A stretch of 64,000 bases of DNA from Selenomonas ruminantium subsp. lactilytica TAM6421 (GCF_000284095.1 NC_017078.1:221450-285449); one strand, 5' to 3'. Positions 36,702 to 46,274 are shown, counted from the first letter of the stretch. The notes: generated from the letters alone by a model not told the origin. Numbers and translations: made by a program.

Positions 36702-37499
36702 TCAAACGGCCATTTTTTTTGTAATGACAGTCAGCATTGAATTCGTGTTGGCTACCGTTCCTAATTCGAATACGGTCAGGAAAAATTGGTCATCTTTTGT
36801 AATCTCGCACAAGCGCTGATGCATTTCTGTCAGCTTATCCCTATGTCCCTGACTGCCATCTACCGTAGTCAGATAACAGTAGCCTGTATAGGCATCCTTC
36901 AGCTTTCGCAGGTTCACATCATTGGCCAGAAAATTATCCACGATTGTTTTTTCTTCATTTTCACTGGAGTATGTATCAAACACATCTATAATCTGATTGG
37001 CTTGCCGGGGAAATACCTTACGAATTACAGCGAAGTCGCTCGGTTGTGCTTCTGGGGCCTTGGTATGCAGGTGAAATGCCCGCAAACTCCAGCACAGATA
37101 GATTGCCAAATGCCAGTAAACATAATTGTTATGGATGAAATATATCCCATTTGCCTTTTTGCATAAATGACGGAGCAAATCATCATTTTTATGCGCATCC
37201 TTCTCAAGCTGACATACTACAATGATGAAATCGGCTCGATTTTCACAATAGTAATTAGCCAACTTTTTCATACATGCTAAATCCGTACGGCAATTACCAT
37301 TCACGATAAAAACGGTTGCTGCGGCCTCTTCACATAAACGGCTGACCTCTAAACGCTCCTGCAGAGAAAGTTCCCCCGTAGCCATTTTAGGATATAACGG
37401 CTTGCAGAGCAGCTCCTGCTGCTCTGCTGCCGGAAGTTGCGGAAATATCTGGTCTTCTTCACCAATACTTATCAAGGCCGGTTTTTTGGTGTACATCAT
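36702..37499 (-). CDS. Divergent FtsZ/tubulin-like protein (inferred)
   Basis: A 265-residue protein without annotation that I recognise by alignment in the head to FtsZ. The strand-loop ATVFIVNGNCRTDLACMKKLA (61-81) fits the FtsZ tubulin-signature region, but GGGTGTG is replaced by NCRTDLA. NGIYFIHNNYV (118-127) fits the VIPN strand. YTGYCYLTTVDGSQGHRD (204-221) fits the FtsZ G-x-A-x-M-G-x-G-x-A-x-G-x-x-R segment, and FELGTVANTNSMLTVITKK (244-262) fits the final FG-x-V ... VTVIATGF strand. GTP binding is doubtful. It lies between the phosphatase-like and DUF2779 genes with short spacers (21 and 77 bp). GGAGGG precedes the ATGATG start. Confidence 0.5.
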   Translation of the reverse strand: MMYTKKPALISIGEEDQIFPQLPAAEQQELLCKPLYPKMATGELSLQERLEVSRLCEEAAATVFIVNGNCRTDLACMKKLANYYCENRADFIIVVCQLEKDAHKNDDLLRHLCKKANGIYFIHNNYVYWHLAIYLCWSLRAFHLHTKAPEAQPSDFAVIRKVFPRQANQIIDVFDTYSSENEEKTIVDNFLANDVNLRKLKDAYTGYCYLTTVDGSQGHRDKLTEMHQRLCEITKDDQFFLTVFELGTVANTNSMLTVITKKMAV

Positions 37500-37520
37500 G
37501 AAAATTGTAACCCTCCAGAA

Positions 37521-38132
37521 TCAACTATCTGTTTTTGGTATGTAGAATTTTTTCTTTCTGATTTCGTAGGCCACCAGTTGCCTACGTGGATGTGCTGATT
37601 TTTTGACAATATCGCTATCCTTCAAAAAGTCGGTATCAAATACAGTGGCGTTGGGTTCATTGTATCGATTACGAAGATTCTGATGGACAAAAATTAATTT
37701 TCCACTCTCATCCTGCATTTCATACTTACGATTGCGATGAATACGTCGCATGAATTCATACCAATCTTCATAGAACTTGCCAACATCTGCCTGTTCATCC
37801 ATTGCACATTCAACTTCAAACCCGCCCAGTTCTTCACGCCATACGCTTTTTATTTCCGCAAAATTTTCCTCTGTTTCATCCGCTACCACTTCTGCCGTAT
37901 ACATAAAACTTTCATTAACGCCCTCGATGAAAACAAGGTTATCGTCTTTCTGATGTTCTAACAGCCAGCTCATCATCTCGCCATTGCCGTCACCTGTACC
38001 TATATAATTCCCCAGGAAAACGACTAAGTCCTGCTGGGGCTGAACTGCCAACTGTTGCCAGACGTCCTGAAATTTTTCGTAATCGCCATTAATCTCCCCT
38101 ATGACATAGATGTTCTCGTATTTGCTTTTCAC
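37521..38132 (-). CDS. PPP-type metallophosphatase-like protein with lost metal ligands
   Basis: A 203-residue protein with the layout of bacterial PPP phosphatases: the usual GDxHG reads GEING (12-16), GDxxDRG reads GNYIGTG (41-47), and GNHE reads GVNES (71-75). Thus Asp, His, Asp, Asn and His ligands are replaced by Glu, Asn, Asn, Val and Asn. Catalysis is therefore unlikely, and it may act as a binding or scaffold protein. The start is GTG at 38132 because GGGGGAG lies before it; the longer frame would overlap the AAA+ gene. It follows that gene by 22 bp. Confidence 0.65.
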   Translation of the reverse strand: MKSKYENIYVIGEINGDYEKFQDVWQQLAVQPQQDLVVFLGNYIGTGDGNGEMMSWLLEHQKDDNLVFIEGVNESFMYTAEVVADETEENFAEIKSVWREELGGFEVECAMDEQADVGKFYEDWYEFMRRIHRNRKYEMQDESGKLIFVHQNLRNRYNEPNATVFDTDFLKDSDIVKKSAHPRRQLVAYEIRKKKFYIPKTDS

Positions 38133-38154
38133 GGTAGTCTCCCCCTTCATCTTT

Positions 38155-40257
38155 TTATTCTTCAATGAAACCAATTGCCCGGTCACAGTTGCTGCCGTAT
38201 TCCACAAAAGTTTCCTCGACCTCCTCGAAGTCAGCTGCAGTGAGTGTCATCAGCATTTCCTTATTGACTATACCGTTAACGGATTCAGCATAGATACGGT
38301 CTGCCTGATTAAGAATGGCCTTATGCAGCAGATTCCGGGCATAGCGTCCGTTGCCAAAGTCCGTCATGCGCACAGCCCGCCGGAAAATCTGATGGCATGC
38401 CTCCCTTGCCTCTTCGCTCAGCTCATAGCAACGTTCCTCTGCCATCTTCAACAGGATTTCATCCAACTGATTTGGCGTATAGTCGTTAAAGGTCAACTGG
38501 AAACCGATACGGCTGCGCAAGCCTTCGTTTTTCCGCAGGAAATTCATGGTCTTGTCTGGGTAGCCGGCGAAAATAACGATGGTGTCATCCCGGTGATTTT
38601 CCATCTGCTGCACAATGGTGTTGATGGCTTCATCGCCGAAGCTGCCATCTTTAGCATCTACCAAGGAATATACTTCATCAATGAAGAGAATACCTCCCTT
38701 GGCTTCACGGAATTTTTTCTCCACAGTTTTTGCAGTCCAGCCAACGAACTGCCCTACAAGGTCTTGACGGCCGCATTCCACAAAAATATCACCCTGCAAT
38801 ATCTGTTCATCGCTGAGAATCCGTGCCAATAACCGTGCCACAGTGGTTTTGGCCGAGCCTGGATTGCCAAAGAATACCATATGAGGGGCATTGCCACCTG
38901 CTGGCAGTCCGGCCTTTTTCCGCTGCTTCTGCAATTTTGAGAAGGCCAAAATGCTATTTACCAGTGATTTTACATTATCCAGCCCCACCAACTGGTTCAG
39001 TTCTTCGTAAGCTGAACTGCGACTTTTTACGCTGCTGTTGATTTTGATAACCTCAGCACTTTTATAAGCCCGGTAAATCTTCTCGGATAATGTTTTCTTA
39101 CAATACTCATTGTAGGCAGTCTGTACTTCTGACATACGGTACATTTCTTTTTTCAAAGTCTTGCGGAAGGCTTTGGCATTCCAGCCGGGGAATTTCCGCT
39201 CTTTTTGCAGTTCCTTAGCGAAGGTCATGGCAGATTCGACATTCCCCACCCCTTCCCGTATGGAAATAAAGGACACATCTGGTACCAGCTGTTCCATAAC
39301 CTTATGGGAAAGAGTTGCCTGCTGGCCGATGTCTACCAGCATGAACAGTACATTTTGCTGGTGCTGACGAATAAGCTGCTCAAAGAAGTCCACCAAAATG
39401 TGATTGGCATTCGCATATTGGCCGCTGTCTTCCGTCTGACCATTAAGGAAGAATAAGATTACGCCACCATAGGAGTCCTTGCAAATCTTATGGATATTTT
39501 TATCATCGTTGCAGCGTTTTCCAATATGGTCAATAATGTTCTTGCGGAGGCTGACGATACGGCCATTCTTGTAAAGGCCCTGCATTAGTAGATTTATCAT
39601 GCGATGAGCTGATGTCAGGCTTTCTGCATGAATTTGATAATGGACAGGATGTCCCCAAAAGCCCTGCGCATTCTGCTTATCATAAATCCTAGCCATCTCT
39701 TCCCGCAAAGATTCGTCGGCAATCATACATTTCAGCTTTACCTGACAGCTCCGATAGGACAGCATTTCTGCCGGACAGAGAGCTTCACTGTAGCAATAAT
39801 AACTGCGATTGTTATTACGGCTATGCTCATCGATGTTCAGAACTTGCAGGACATTCCGATGATAGCGGGAATTGATGAAGTCTTCAAAGGAACCACGCTC
39901 TGTACAATTGACAAATGCATCCTGTGAGATTTCCTCAAGGTTCTGGAGTTCCATTGTCTCTATACCTAAATTTATGTTCAGTTTTGAGACCTTCGTTTCA
40001 ATAAACGAAAGTAATTCCGCCGATTCCTTTATACCGTTTTTGTTAGCTACGATGGCTATGGACATGGATTCTGTATTCGCTTCATAGACAAATACATTGT
40101 AGGCTTCCCCACGCACCTGCAAGCCTGCTACCGAACTGATTTTGCTGACATTTTCAGCCCATTCACTCGCCGTTTCCCTGTCTGTGCCATCATCCTTGCG
40201 CTGCAGTACGGAATTATCCCGCAGTGTGTACCGGAGAATCGCCTTGTAGTAAATCAT
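38155..40257 (-). CDS. CbbX/SpoVK-like AAA+ ATPase with a large N-terminal region
   Basis: The C-terminal third is a CbbX-type AAA+ module: LVGLDNVKSLVNSIL, Walker A GNPGSAKTT (464-472), Walker B ILFIDE (523-528), sensor and arginine-finger region LRSRIGFQLTF. Such ATPases remodel protein partners. The first 400 residues are not recognised and may bind the target. 700 residues in all. It heads a tight operon (gaps of 22, 21 and 77 bp) with the phosphatase-like, FtsZ-like and DUF2779 genes. The start ATG follows AGGAGAGGAG. Confidence 0.8.
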   Translation of the reverse strand: MIYYKAILRYTLRDNSVLQRKDDGTDRETASEWAENVSKISSVAGLQVRGEAYNVFVYEANTESMSIAIVANKNGIKESAELLSFIETKVSKLNINLGIETMELQNLEEISQDAFVNCTERGSFEDFINSRYHRNVLQVLNIDEHSRNNNRSYYCYSEALCPAEMLSYRSCQVKLKCMIADESLREEMARIYDKQNAQGFWGHPVHYQIHAESLTSAHRMINLLMQGLYKNGRIVSLRKNIIDHIGKRCNDDKNIHKICKDSYGGVILFFLNGQTEDSGQYANANHILVDFFEQLIRQHQQNVLFMLVDIGQQATLSHKVMEQLVPDVSFISIREGVGNVESAMTFAKELQKERKFPGWNAKAFRKTLKKEMYRMSEVQTAYNEYCKKTLSEKIYRAYKSAEVIKINSSVKSRSSAYEELNQLVGLDNVKSLVNSILAFSKLQKQRKKAGLPAGGNAPHMVFFGNPGSAKTTVARLLARILSDEQILQGDIFVECGRQDLVGQFVGWTAKTVEKKFREAKGGILFIDEVYSLVDAKDGSFGDEAINTIVQQMENHRDDTIVIFAGYPDKTMNFLRKNEGLRSRIGFQLTFNDYTPNQLDEILLKMAEERCYELSEEAREACHQIFRRAVRMTDFGNGRYARNLLHKAILNQADRIYAESVNGIVNKEMLMTLTAADFEEVEETFVEYGSNCDRAIGFIEE

Positions 40258-40340
40258 GCTGACGCATCTCCTCTCCTGTGCATTTATTTTCTGATTAACT
40301 ATATTGTAGCAGTTAAAATGCAGTGCGCCGCTATGAATTT

Positions 40341-40370
40341 GGCTGTTCCGTCAAATCTGACAGAACAGCC
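40341..40370. terminator. Hairpin between the helicase and AAA+ genes
   Basis: GGCTGTTCCGTCA (40341-40353) pairs with TGACAGAACAGCC (40358-40370) with one mismatch and a four-base loop. No strong T-run follows on the minus strand (AAATTC), so it may be a weak terminator or attenuator rather than a full stop between the NERD-helicase gene and the four-gene operon. Confidence 0.45.
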
Positions 40371-40423
40371 ATTCCCCCATAATAATAGGGAATGCCACAA
40401 TTCTGTCATTCCCTGCTTCATAT

Positions 40424-42154
40424 TCATTTTTCAAGATACATCCCCAACCAATCGGCTATATCTTTCCGGCGCTCCATTTTTGGCCCCAGAGCGGCAAGAA
40501 ATTCAGGATAGTCCCTGCGCCGTACATCATCCAATATCAACACTTTCAACTTGGCAGAAGCCCTGGAACAGCCTACATAGAGCAAGCGCCGGCTGGTTTC
40601 GTCAAGCAGTTCGGAGGTTTTGATGTCTATTATCAGCACTGCCTTTGCTTCCAAACCTTTAAAGCGCCGCACAGTCGTGAACCAAAGTTTGCCCGGTTCC
40701 TGCTTATGGGCAAGGGGAATTTTGGTTATTTCCCCTGCGTTGCCCAATATACTGTTCTTCAATGTATGTGTTGTCAGGATGACCATATCGGACAGGGAAA
40801 TACCTGCTCCAATATTTTGATTGACAAAGGATTCCGCAGCACTTATTATATCCTTTTCCTGGGTGCAGAACTGTACCATAGGTGTTTCGCCATGATTTTC
40901 GTTGACATAACCCTTGAACTTGATTTTGCCGATACAACTAAGGGATTTGCTGATTTCAGCAGTGTTCCGGCAGTTCTGATACAAAACAAGGCGGCAGTCC
41001 ATCGACCTGTCAATCCAGGCGCTGGCATTCTCCTTCAACGTGCCATCCGGCAGCTTACGCGTGATAATCGACTGCTCACGGTCATAAAACACATAGAAAA
41101 TTCCGCCACGATCTTGAACCAGTTGATAAATATGTGCCAGCACATCACTGGGGAAGTCCTGTGCCTCATCAACGATGACATTCTTGTATTTCCATGCAGT
41201 ATCATCAAATTTCTCGGCAAAGAATACCTCGAAACGGCTGATGACTTCCTTGAGCGGAATCGTTGTATCTGGCATCAGCTCCTCTGCCAATGTACGCTCA
41301 TTATGAATCGTAATATGGTGGTTAAGTTCCATATTACGCAGCCGTTCCCACAGAAACTCGTTAAAGCAAAGCAATAATACATCTTCACCATTATTGGCAA
41401 GCATCTTCGCCTTTTCCACAGCTAATATGGTCTTGCCCGTGCCAGCAGGCCCGTGAATGGCAGCCATATCCTGCTCTTGCAGAAAATGAAGCAAGGCATA
41501 CTGCTGATTCGTCAGACGGACAGTCTCTTTTTCCTGTCCCTCCAATGAGGTTCTGACTGTCTGCGCTATACGAATGGTTGGCTGCAATATATCTACGCAG
41601 TGTTTGATGTCCTCAGCAGACAGCCTTACCCTGCGAATCTTGAACTGCTCATACCAAAAAGCAAATACCTTATGGATTGCCTCTTCCGGCCAGCTTAGAT
41701 CATCCGTATCAAGGATAATTTCCCGCGGAGCTTCCAATGGATAATCATGAATCTGGGATTTGTCAAAATTCGTAAACCAGACTGCATGGAACGTCCAAGG
41801 CACAAATCTCATATGCTTGTTCAATTCATCGATGATCCTATGCTTACTGCTTACAGCCTGCAAAAATGGGGAGATTATCTTTTTCTGATGCGTATCACGA
41901 GGCGTGCTGTACCAGCATCCATTTTCATAGCTGATATCCCCGTCTTTCACCTCGATGACCAGAATGCCATAATCAGGATGGAACACCACAAAGTCAGCCT
42001 CTCCCTCCATATCGGAGCGGCTCCCGTCTCCCACCCAGCGAAAGGAATGAAAAACAACATAGCGGGAATCCAGTGACTGAAATGCCTTGTAAACCTGTTC
42101 CTCCCCCTCACTCCCATTAAAGAAGCCAGGTTTATCTGGATAAAATTTTGCCAT
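40424..42154 (-). CDS. NERD-domain nuclease fused to an SF1 (UvrD-like) helicase
   Basis: The N-terminus is a NERD domain (about 15-130) with nuclease-type residues GEADF (51-55) and VIEVKDG (67-73). The rest is an SF1 helicase: Walker A HGPAGTGKT, Walker B VIVDEAQDF, motif III-VI elements ending in RRLLYVGCSRASAKL. The 576-residue protein would unwind and possibly cut DNA or RNA. The start at 42154 has GGAG seven bases upstream; an ATG two codons earlier touches the ribosome site. It is the first gene of the island cassette, 166 bp before the AAA+ gene. Confidence 0.88.
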   Translation of the reverse strand: MAKFYPDKPGFFNGSEGEEQVYKAFQSLDSRYVVFHSFRWVGDGSRSDMEGEADFVVFHPDYGILVIEVKDGDISYENGCWYSTPRDTHQKKIISPFLQAVSSKHRIIDELNKHMRFVPWTFHAVWFTNFDKSQIHDYPLEAPREIILDTDDLSWPEEAIHKVFAFWYEQFKIRRVRLSAEDIKHCVDILQPTIRIAQTVRTSLEGQEKETVRLTNQQYALLHFLQEQDMAAIHGPAGTGKTILAVEKAKMLANNGEDVLLLCFNEFLWERLRNMELNHHITIHNERTLAEELMPDTTIPLKEVISRFEVFFAEKFDDTAWKYKNVIVDEAQDFPSDVLAHIYQLVQDRGGIFYVFYDREQSIITRKLPDGTLKENASAWIDRSMDCRLVLYQNCRNTAEISKSLSCIGKIKFKGYVNENHGETPMVQFCTQEKDIISAAESFVNQNIGAGISLSDMVILTTHTLKNSILGNAGEITKIPLAHKQEPGKLWFTTVRRFKGLEAKAVLIIDIKTSELLDETSRRLLYVGCSRASAKLKVLILDDVRRRDYPEFLAALGPKMERRKDIADWLGMYLEK

Positions 42155-42316
42155 GCCCATTCTCCTGTAATATCTGCCACACCAGTTCTACACCATTAAA
42201 CTATGACTATACAGGAAAAATTCGTGGTTCATTGTCTAATTCCTGCCATAACCTTCCCCATGTTCACAAGATACCTCGTCTGTTTTTCTGTGATCAGACA
42301 CTCGTCCATGACGATA

Positions 42317-43432
42317 TCAATAAAGCGATCCGTAAATCTTTTCCACATCATGGCGGGTCAACGTCACGAAATTATTGGCCATCAGCCGTCGCTGCTTGTT
42401 CATGACCACATCGGCAAATGCATCCAGTTCGTCCTTAGTCACACCGTAATCCGCCAGGGATTTCCAGCTCAGGATCCCCGTCAGCAGATCCTCCAGCCGC
42501 AGCCAGACATCCATTTCCTGACAGCCCAGAAGTCCGGCCAGATATTGGCATAAGTCCCGCAGGCTGCCCCCATAATGCTTTTCCTGATATAGCTTATATA
42601 CAGGCAGCAGCATTACTGCATTGGCTTCCCCATGAGGCACATGCTTGGCGGCCCCCAGCGGATAGCTCAGGGCATGGACGGCAGCGCAGCCGGCATTACC
42701 AAAGGCAATCCCCGCATAGGAACTGGCCAGCAGGAAATCCTGCAGATGTTTGTCCCGGGCCTTCCTGCCCTGCACCACGATATCCTGAAAACCCTTGATG
42801 ATAAGTTCCATGGCCTGCAGGGAAAACATTTTGGTAAAGGCCGTGGCCCGGGGCGAGGTAAAGGACTCCATGGCATGGATCAACGCATCGATGGCACTGG
42901 CCCCAAAGGCCCTGTCCGGCAAATCCTTTAATAGTTCCGGAATCAGCACCGCATGATCGGCATAGAGGGCGTCATGGGCCAGCCCCAATTTCGTGGACAA
43001 GCTGGTCAAAGACAAAATGGAAATATTGGTCATCTCGCTGCCAGTACCACAGGTGGTGGGCAGCAGAATCAGCTCGCATTTCTTGACCGGGGGGATTTCC
43101 TGCTGGAACAGTTTGGCCACAGGCAGGATGGTCTGCAGGGCGAACAACTTCGCCACATCGAGGATGGTACCGCCGCCAATAGCGATGACCCGCTTGTAAT
43201 CCCGGCCGGCCAAAGCATGGGCTATCCCCTCCACCATCGTATCTGTAGGCTCCCCGCTGCCGAAATCACGGTAATCGATGATGATGGCCCCCTGAGCAAG
43301 GCCCTGCAGATAATTCTGCTGGGTCCGGCGGCTGGCAAAGAGCAGATCCCCGGGGCCTACCTGGAACTCCTGACAGAATTCCGCCAAAGAATCTGCCAGT
43401 TCTATCTTAGGCTGTATCTTGAATGACTGCAT
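42317..43432 (-). CDS. 4hbD: 4-Hydroxybutyrate dehydrogenase (iron-containing alcohol dehydrogenase)
   Basis: Reduces succinate semialdehyde to 4-hydroxybutyrate with NAD(P)H. It is close along its whole length to the Clostridium kluyveri enzyme as I recall it: VIAIGGGTILDVAKL, LPTTCGTGSEMTN, SAIDALIHAMESF, GNAGCAAVHALSYPLG and HVPHGEANAVMLL carry the NAD-binding and metal-binding residues. 371 residues. Start ATG at 43432 with GGAG nine bases upstream. It lies 16 bp after gabT on the same strand, which supports a GABA to 4-hydroxybutyrate route. Confidence 0.9.
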   Translation of the reverse strand: MQSFKIQPKIELADSLAEFCQEFQVGPGDLLFASRRTQQNYLQGLAQGAIIIDYRDFGSGEPTDTMVEGIAHALAGRDYKRVIAIGGGTILDVAKLFALQTILPVAKLFQQEIPPVKKCELILLPTTCGTGSEMTNISILSLTSLSTKLGLAHDALYADHAVLIPELLKDLPDRAFGASAIDALIHAMESFTSPRATAFTKMFSLQAMELIIKGFQDIVVQGRKARDKHLQDFLLASSYAGIAFGNAGCAAVHALSYPLGAAKHVPHGEANAVMLLPVYKLYQEKHYGGSLRDLCQYLAGLLGCQEMDVWLRLEDLLTGILSWKSLADYGVTKDELDAFADVVMNKQRRLMANNFVTLTRHDVEKIYGSLY

Positions 43433-43448
43433 CACAAACGCTCCTGTC

Positions 43449-44837
43449 TCAACCGGTGATCTTTTCCTGGCCTGCATTCTCATAGCCGATGCACTTCTGC
43501 AGGGCCCGTTCGAAGATATTCAGGCCGGCTTCCAGCTGTTCATCGGTCATGACCAGCGGCGCCAGGAAGCGGATGACATTGCCATGGATACCAGCCCCTT
43601 CCACCAGCAGGCCCTGGCAGGCCGCCTCATGGATGATGGCCGAAGTCAGTTCCGGTGCCGGTTCCTTCGTCCAGCTGTCCTTGACAAATTCGATGCCCAC
43701 CATGCCGCCAAGGCCGCGGACATCCCCTACCACATCGTATTTTTCCTGCCACTGGCGATAGCGGTCCATAACCTTGCGGCCCATACTCAGAGACTTGCCC
43801 GCCAAATCGTCCCGCTCCATAATCTCGATGGTCTTGAGGGCTGCCGCACAGGCCAGAGCATTGCCCCCGAAGGTGCCGCCGATCACGCCGCCGGGCACCG
43901 ACTCCATGATTTCCTCCCGGGCGATGATGGCACTCAGCGGAACGCCGGCAGCAATTGACTTAGCCGTAGCGATGATATCTGGCATAACACCGGCCTCCTT
44001 CCAGTAATCCGCAGCAAACATACGTCCCGTGCGACAGAAGCCGGACTGCACCTCATCGGCAATCAACATGATGCCATGCTTGTCACAGATGCGGCGCACC
44101 GCCTTGACCCATTCGATGGGAGCGGGGATGAAACCGCCTTCGCCCTGCAGAGGTTCCACCACCATAGCTGCCACCTGTTCTGCCGGAGAGGCATTTTCAA
44201 ATACTTCCTGCAGTTTTCCTACGTAGTAATCGATGGCCGCTTCCTTGGGCATCCCTATGGGACGGCGGTAGAGATAGGGGAATTCTGCCCGGCATACCCC
44301 GTCAGGGAAGGGCCCCATGCCTTTGGCATAGGCCTTCTTGGCCGTCATGGACATGGTTAAGAGCGTCCGGCCATGGAAGGCGCCGGTAAATACGATAATA
44401 TTGGGACGGCCCGTAAAGGCCTTGGCAATCTTCACGGCGTTTTCATCGGCCTCGGCCCCGCTGTTGGCAAAATAGGTGCGTTTCTTCTCCCCTTTGACCG
44501 GAGCAATCGCGTTGAGTTTCTCCGCCAGCTTCACATAGCCCTCATGGGTGACCACATTAAACATGCCATGGAAGTATTTGTCCGCCTGTTCCTTGACCGC
44601 CGCGATGACCTCAGGATGGGCATGGCCGATATTCAGCACCCCCACGCCCCCGATCCAGTCCAGGAAACGGTTGCCGTCCAGATCTTCGATGACAGCTCCG
44701 GCGGCCCGCTTCATGGCCACAGGATAAATGCAGCGGATGGCCGAGGGCACAGCCTCCTCCCGGCGCTTGATCATGGCCGCCGACTTGGGGCCGGGCAGTG
44801 TATCGGTAACGATGGCGGGTAATGCATCTCTTAACAT
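43449..44837 (-). CDS. gabT: 4-Aminobutyrate aminotransferase (class III PLP)
   Basis: Transfers the amino group of 4-aminobutyrate to 2-oxoglutarate, giving succinate semialdehyde for the next enzyme. Class III features are present: YFANSGAEADENAVKIAKAFTGR (pyridoxal phosphate pocket), FHGRTLLTMSMT, IADEVQSGFCRTGR, and the Schiff-base Lys in ATAKSIAAGVPLSA. 462 residues. The ATG at 44837 follows AGGGAGGAATT; the open frame runs 72 codons further upstream, but that includes the promoter region. It is transcribed divergently from the PucR regulator. Confidence 0.9.
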   Translation of the reverse strand: MLRDALPAIVTDTLPGPKSAAMIKRREEAVPSAIRCIYPVAMKRAAGAVIEDLDGNRFLDWIGGVGVLNIGHAHPEVIAAVKEQADKYFHGMFNVVTHEGYVKLAEKLNAIAPVKGEKKRTYFANSGAEADENAVKIAKAFTGRPNIIVFTGAFHGRTLLTMSMTAKKAYAKGMGPFPDGVCRAEFPYLYRRPIGMPKEAAIDYYVGKLQEVFENASPAEQVAAMVVEPLQGEGGFIPAPIEWVKAVRRICDKHGIMLIADEVQSGFCRTGRMFAADYWKEAGVMPDIIATAKSIAAGVPLSAIIAREEIMESVPGGVIGGTFGGNALACAAALKTIEIMERDDLAGKSLSMGRKVMDRYRQWQEKYDVVGDVRGLGGMVGIEFVKDSWTKEPAPELTSAIIHEAACQGLLVEGAGIHGNVIRFLAPLVMTDEQLEAGLNIFERALQKCIGYENAGQEKITG

Positions 44838-45051
44838 AGTCAATTCCTCCCTGCAAAACTTGCATACATAGGAAAACGACACAGCCCGGGCTCTTTTCAT
44901 CAGCGCCGTTGCTGTGCCGTTTCTTTTGTTCGATGGGTATAGTCTACTACCGTCAAAGAAGGCAGGCAAGGTACTCTGTGCCCTATTTTTTCCGTTTCGT
45001 TTGTGCTTTATGCATAAATATAGTATACTGCCCTCATAGGGAGGGATTTTC

Positions 45052-46224
45052 ATGTCGATTTCATTACAGGAGATCTATCAGAGCACCCGGGAAAAATACG
45101 CCTTAGAACTTTTGACCGGGGAAAACGGACTCACAAAGGAATTCACCTGGATACAGCTCTGCGAGGATATTGGCAACTGCATTTTTTTCCGGGGCCATGA
45201 GCTGGTCATCTCCACAGGGCTGGCCTCCATGCAGGAAAACTGGCTCCATGACTTTATCACGGAACTCATCCGGCACAGAGTCTGCGGCCTGATCCTCAAC
45301 ACGGGCAAATACATCCGGCCCAGCGATATTTCCCCGGATATCATCGCCCTCTGCCGGGAAAAACATTTCCCCTTGTTCCTTATGCCCTGGCGAATTCATA
45401 TTGCCGATATCATGCAGGATTACTGCAGCCGCCTGCTCCATGCCCAGGAACAGGAAAGCCGTCTGGAGGAGATGTTGCTGGGACTGCTGGCCGGTGGCAG
45501 CCAGGAGGAGCGCTGCCAGCAGGAACTGGCGGCCCGGGGAAATCTCGACCAGCCCTTCCAACTCGTCGTGCTGCCCCTGGCCACCAGCAATCTGGACATC
45601 AGCCAGGAGCAATTGATCCGCCTGGCCTGCAAGCGGAAGCTCAATCACTATACGAGTTTCTACAGCATCCTCTGTCATGCCCGGCAAATTTTGCTTATCT
45701 TCGGCCAGCCGCCGGCCAATATCGAAGACTGCCTGCGGGAACTGCTGCCCCAGCTGCCTGCGGACTGCCTGACCGGCCATATGGGCCTCAGCCCGCTGCA
45801 TGACAGTCTCACCGCCCTGCCTACAGCCCTTCAGGAAGCCCGTGCGGCGGCCGCCGTGGCCGGTATGCAGCAAACGGAGCTGTTATCCTTTCAGGAACTG
45901 GGCCCCTATCGCCTCTTATTTATGAGCGGCCAGGATGAACTCCTGCGGCAGATGCATCAGGAAAAGCTGCAGCCCCTGATGGACTATGACCAAGTGCATC
46001 AGTCACAACTGCTCGCCACCCTGCGCACTTATCTGTTCCACAACAACAGCCTGCAGGATACGGCCCGGCTGACCTTCACCCATCGCAATACCATCAGCTA
46101 CCGGCTGCGAAAGATACGGGAGCTCATCGACTGCGACCTGGATGACAGCGAAGTCCGCTTTGCCTATATGCTGGCCTTTTACATCGACGATTACTTACAT
46201 TTAATGGACGGGAATTTTGCCTGA
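45052..46224 (+). CDS. PucR-family transcriptional regulator
   Basis: A 390-residue regulator with an N-terminal PucR ligand domain (LCEDIGNCIFFRGHELVISTGLA), a middle region and a C-terminal PucR-type helix-turn-helix (TLRTYLFHNNSLQDTARLTFTHRNTISYRLRKI). Family members control purine or amino acid catabolism genes. It diverges from gabT-4hbD across a 214-bp spacer, so it probably regulates GABA use. GGGAGG lies before the ATG. Transcription apparently does not continue into the ABC operon, which has its own promoter. Confidence 0.85.
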   Translation: MSISLQEIYQSTREKYALELLTGENGLTKEFTWIQLCEDIGNCIFFRGHELVISTGLASMQENWLHDFITELIRHRVCGLILNTGKYIRPSDISPDIIALCREKHFPLFLMPWRIHIADIMQDYCSRLLHAQEQESRLEEMLLGLLAGGSQEERCQQELAARGNLDQPFQLVVLPLATSNLDISQEQLIRLACKRKLNHYTSFYSILCHARQILLIFGQPPANIEDCLRELLPQLPADCLTGHMGLSPLHDSLTALPTALQEARAAAAVAGMQQTELLSFQELGPYRLLFMSGQDELLRQMHQEKLQPLMDYDQVHQSQLLATLRTYLFHNNSLQDTARLTFTHRNTISYRLRKIRELIDCDLDDSEVRFAYMLAFYIDDYLHLMDGNFA

Positions 46225-46274
46225 CCATTGTGCTCCTTGCACAACATTCAGGCGTTTTCTTGTGCTCCCCCTCC

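Noticed and set aside
42229..42330. Minus-strand reading DRFIDIVMDECLITEKQTRYLV... ending before the helicase gene
   Set aside because: It looks somewhat protein-like, but most of it is only 33 codons, partly overlaps the 4hbD gene end, and has no ribosome site; too little to call a gene or remnant.
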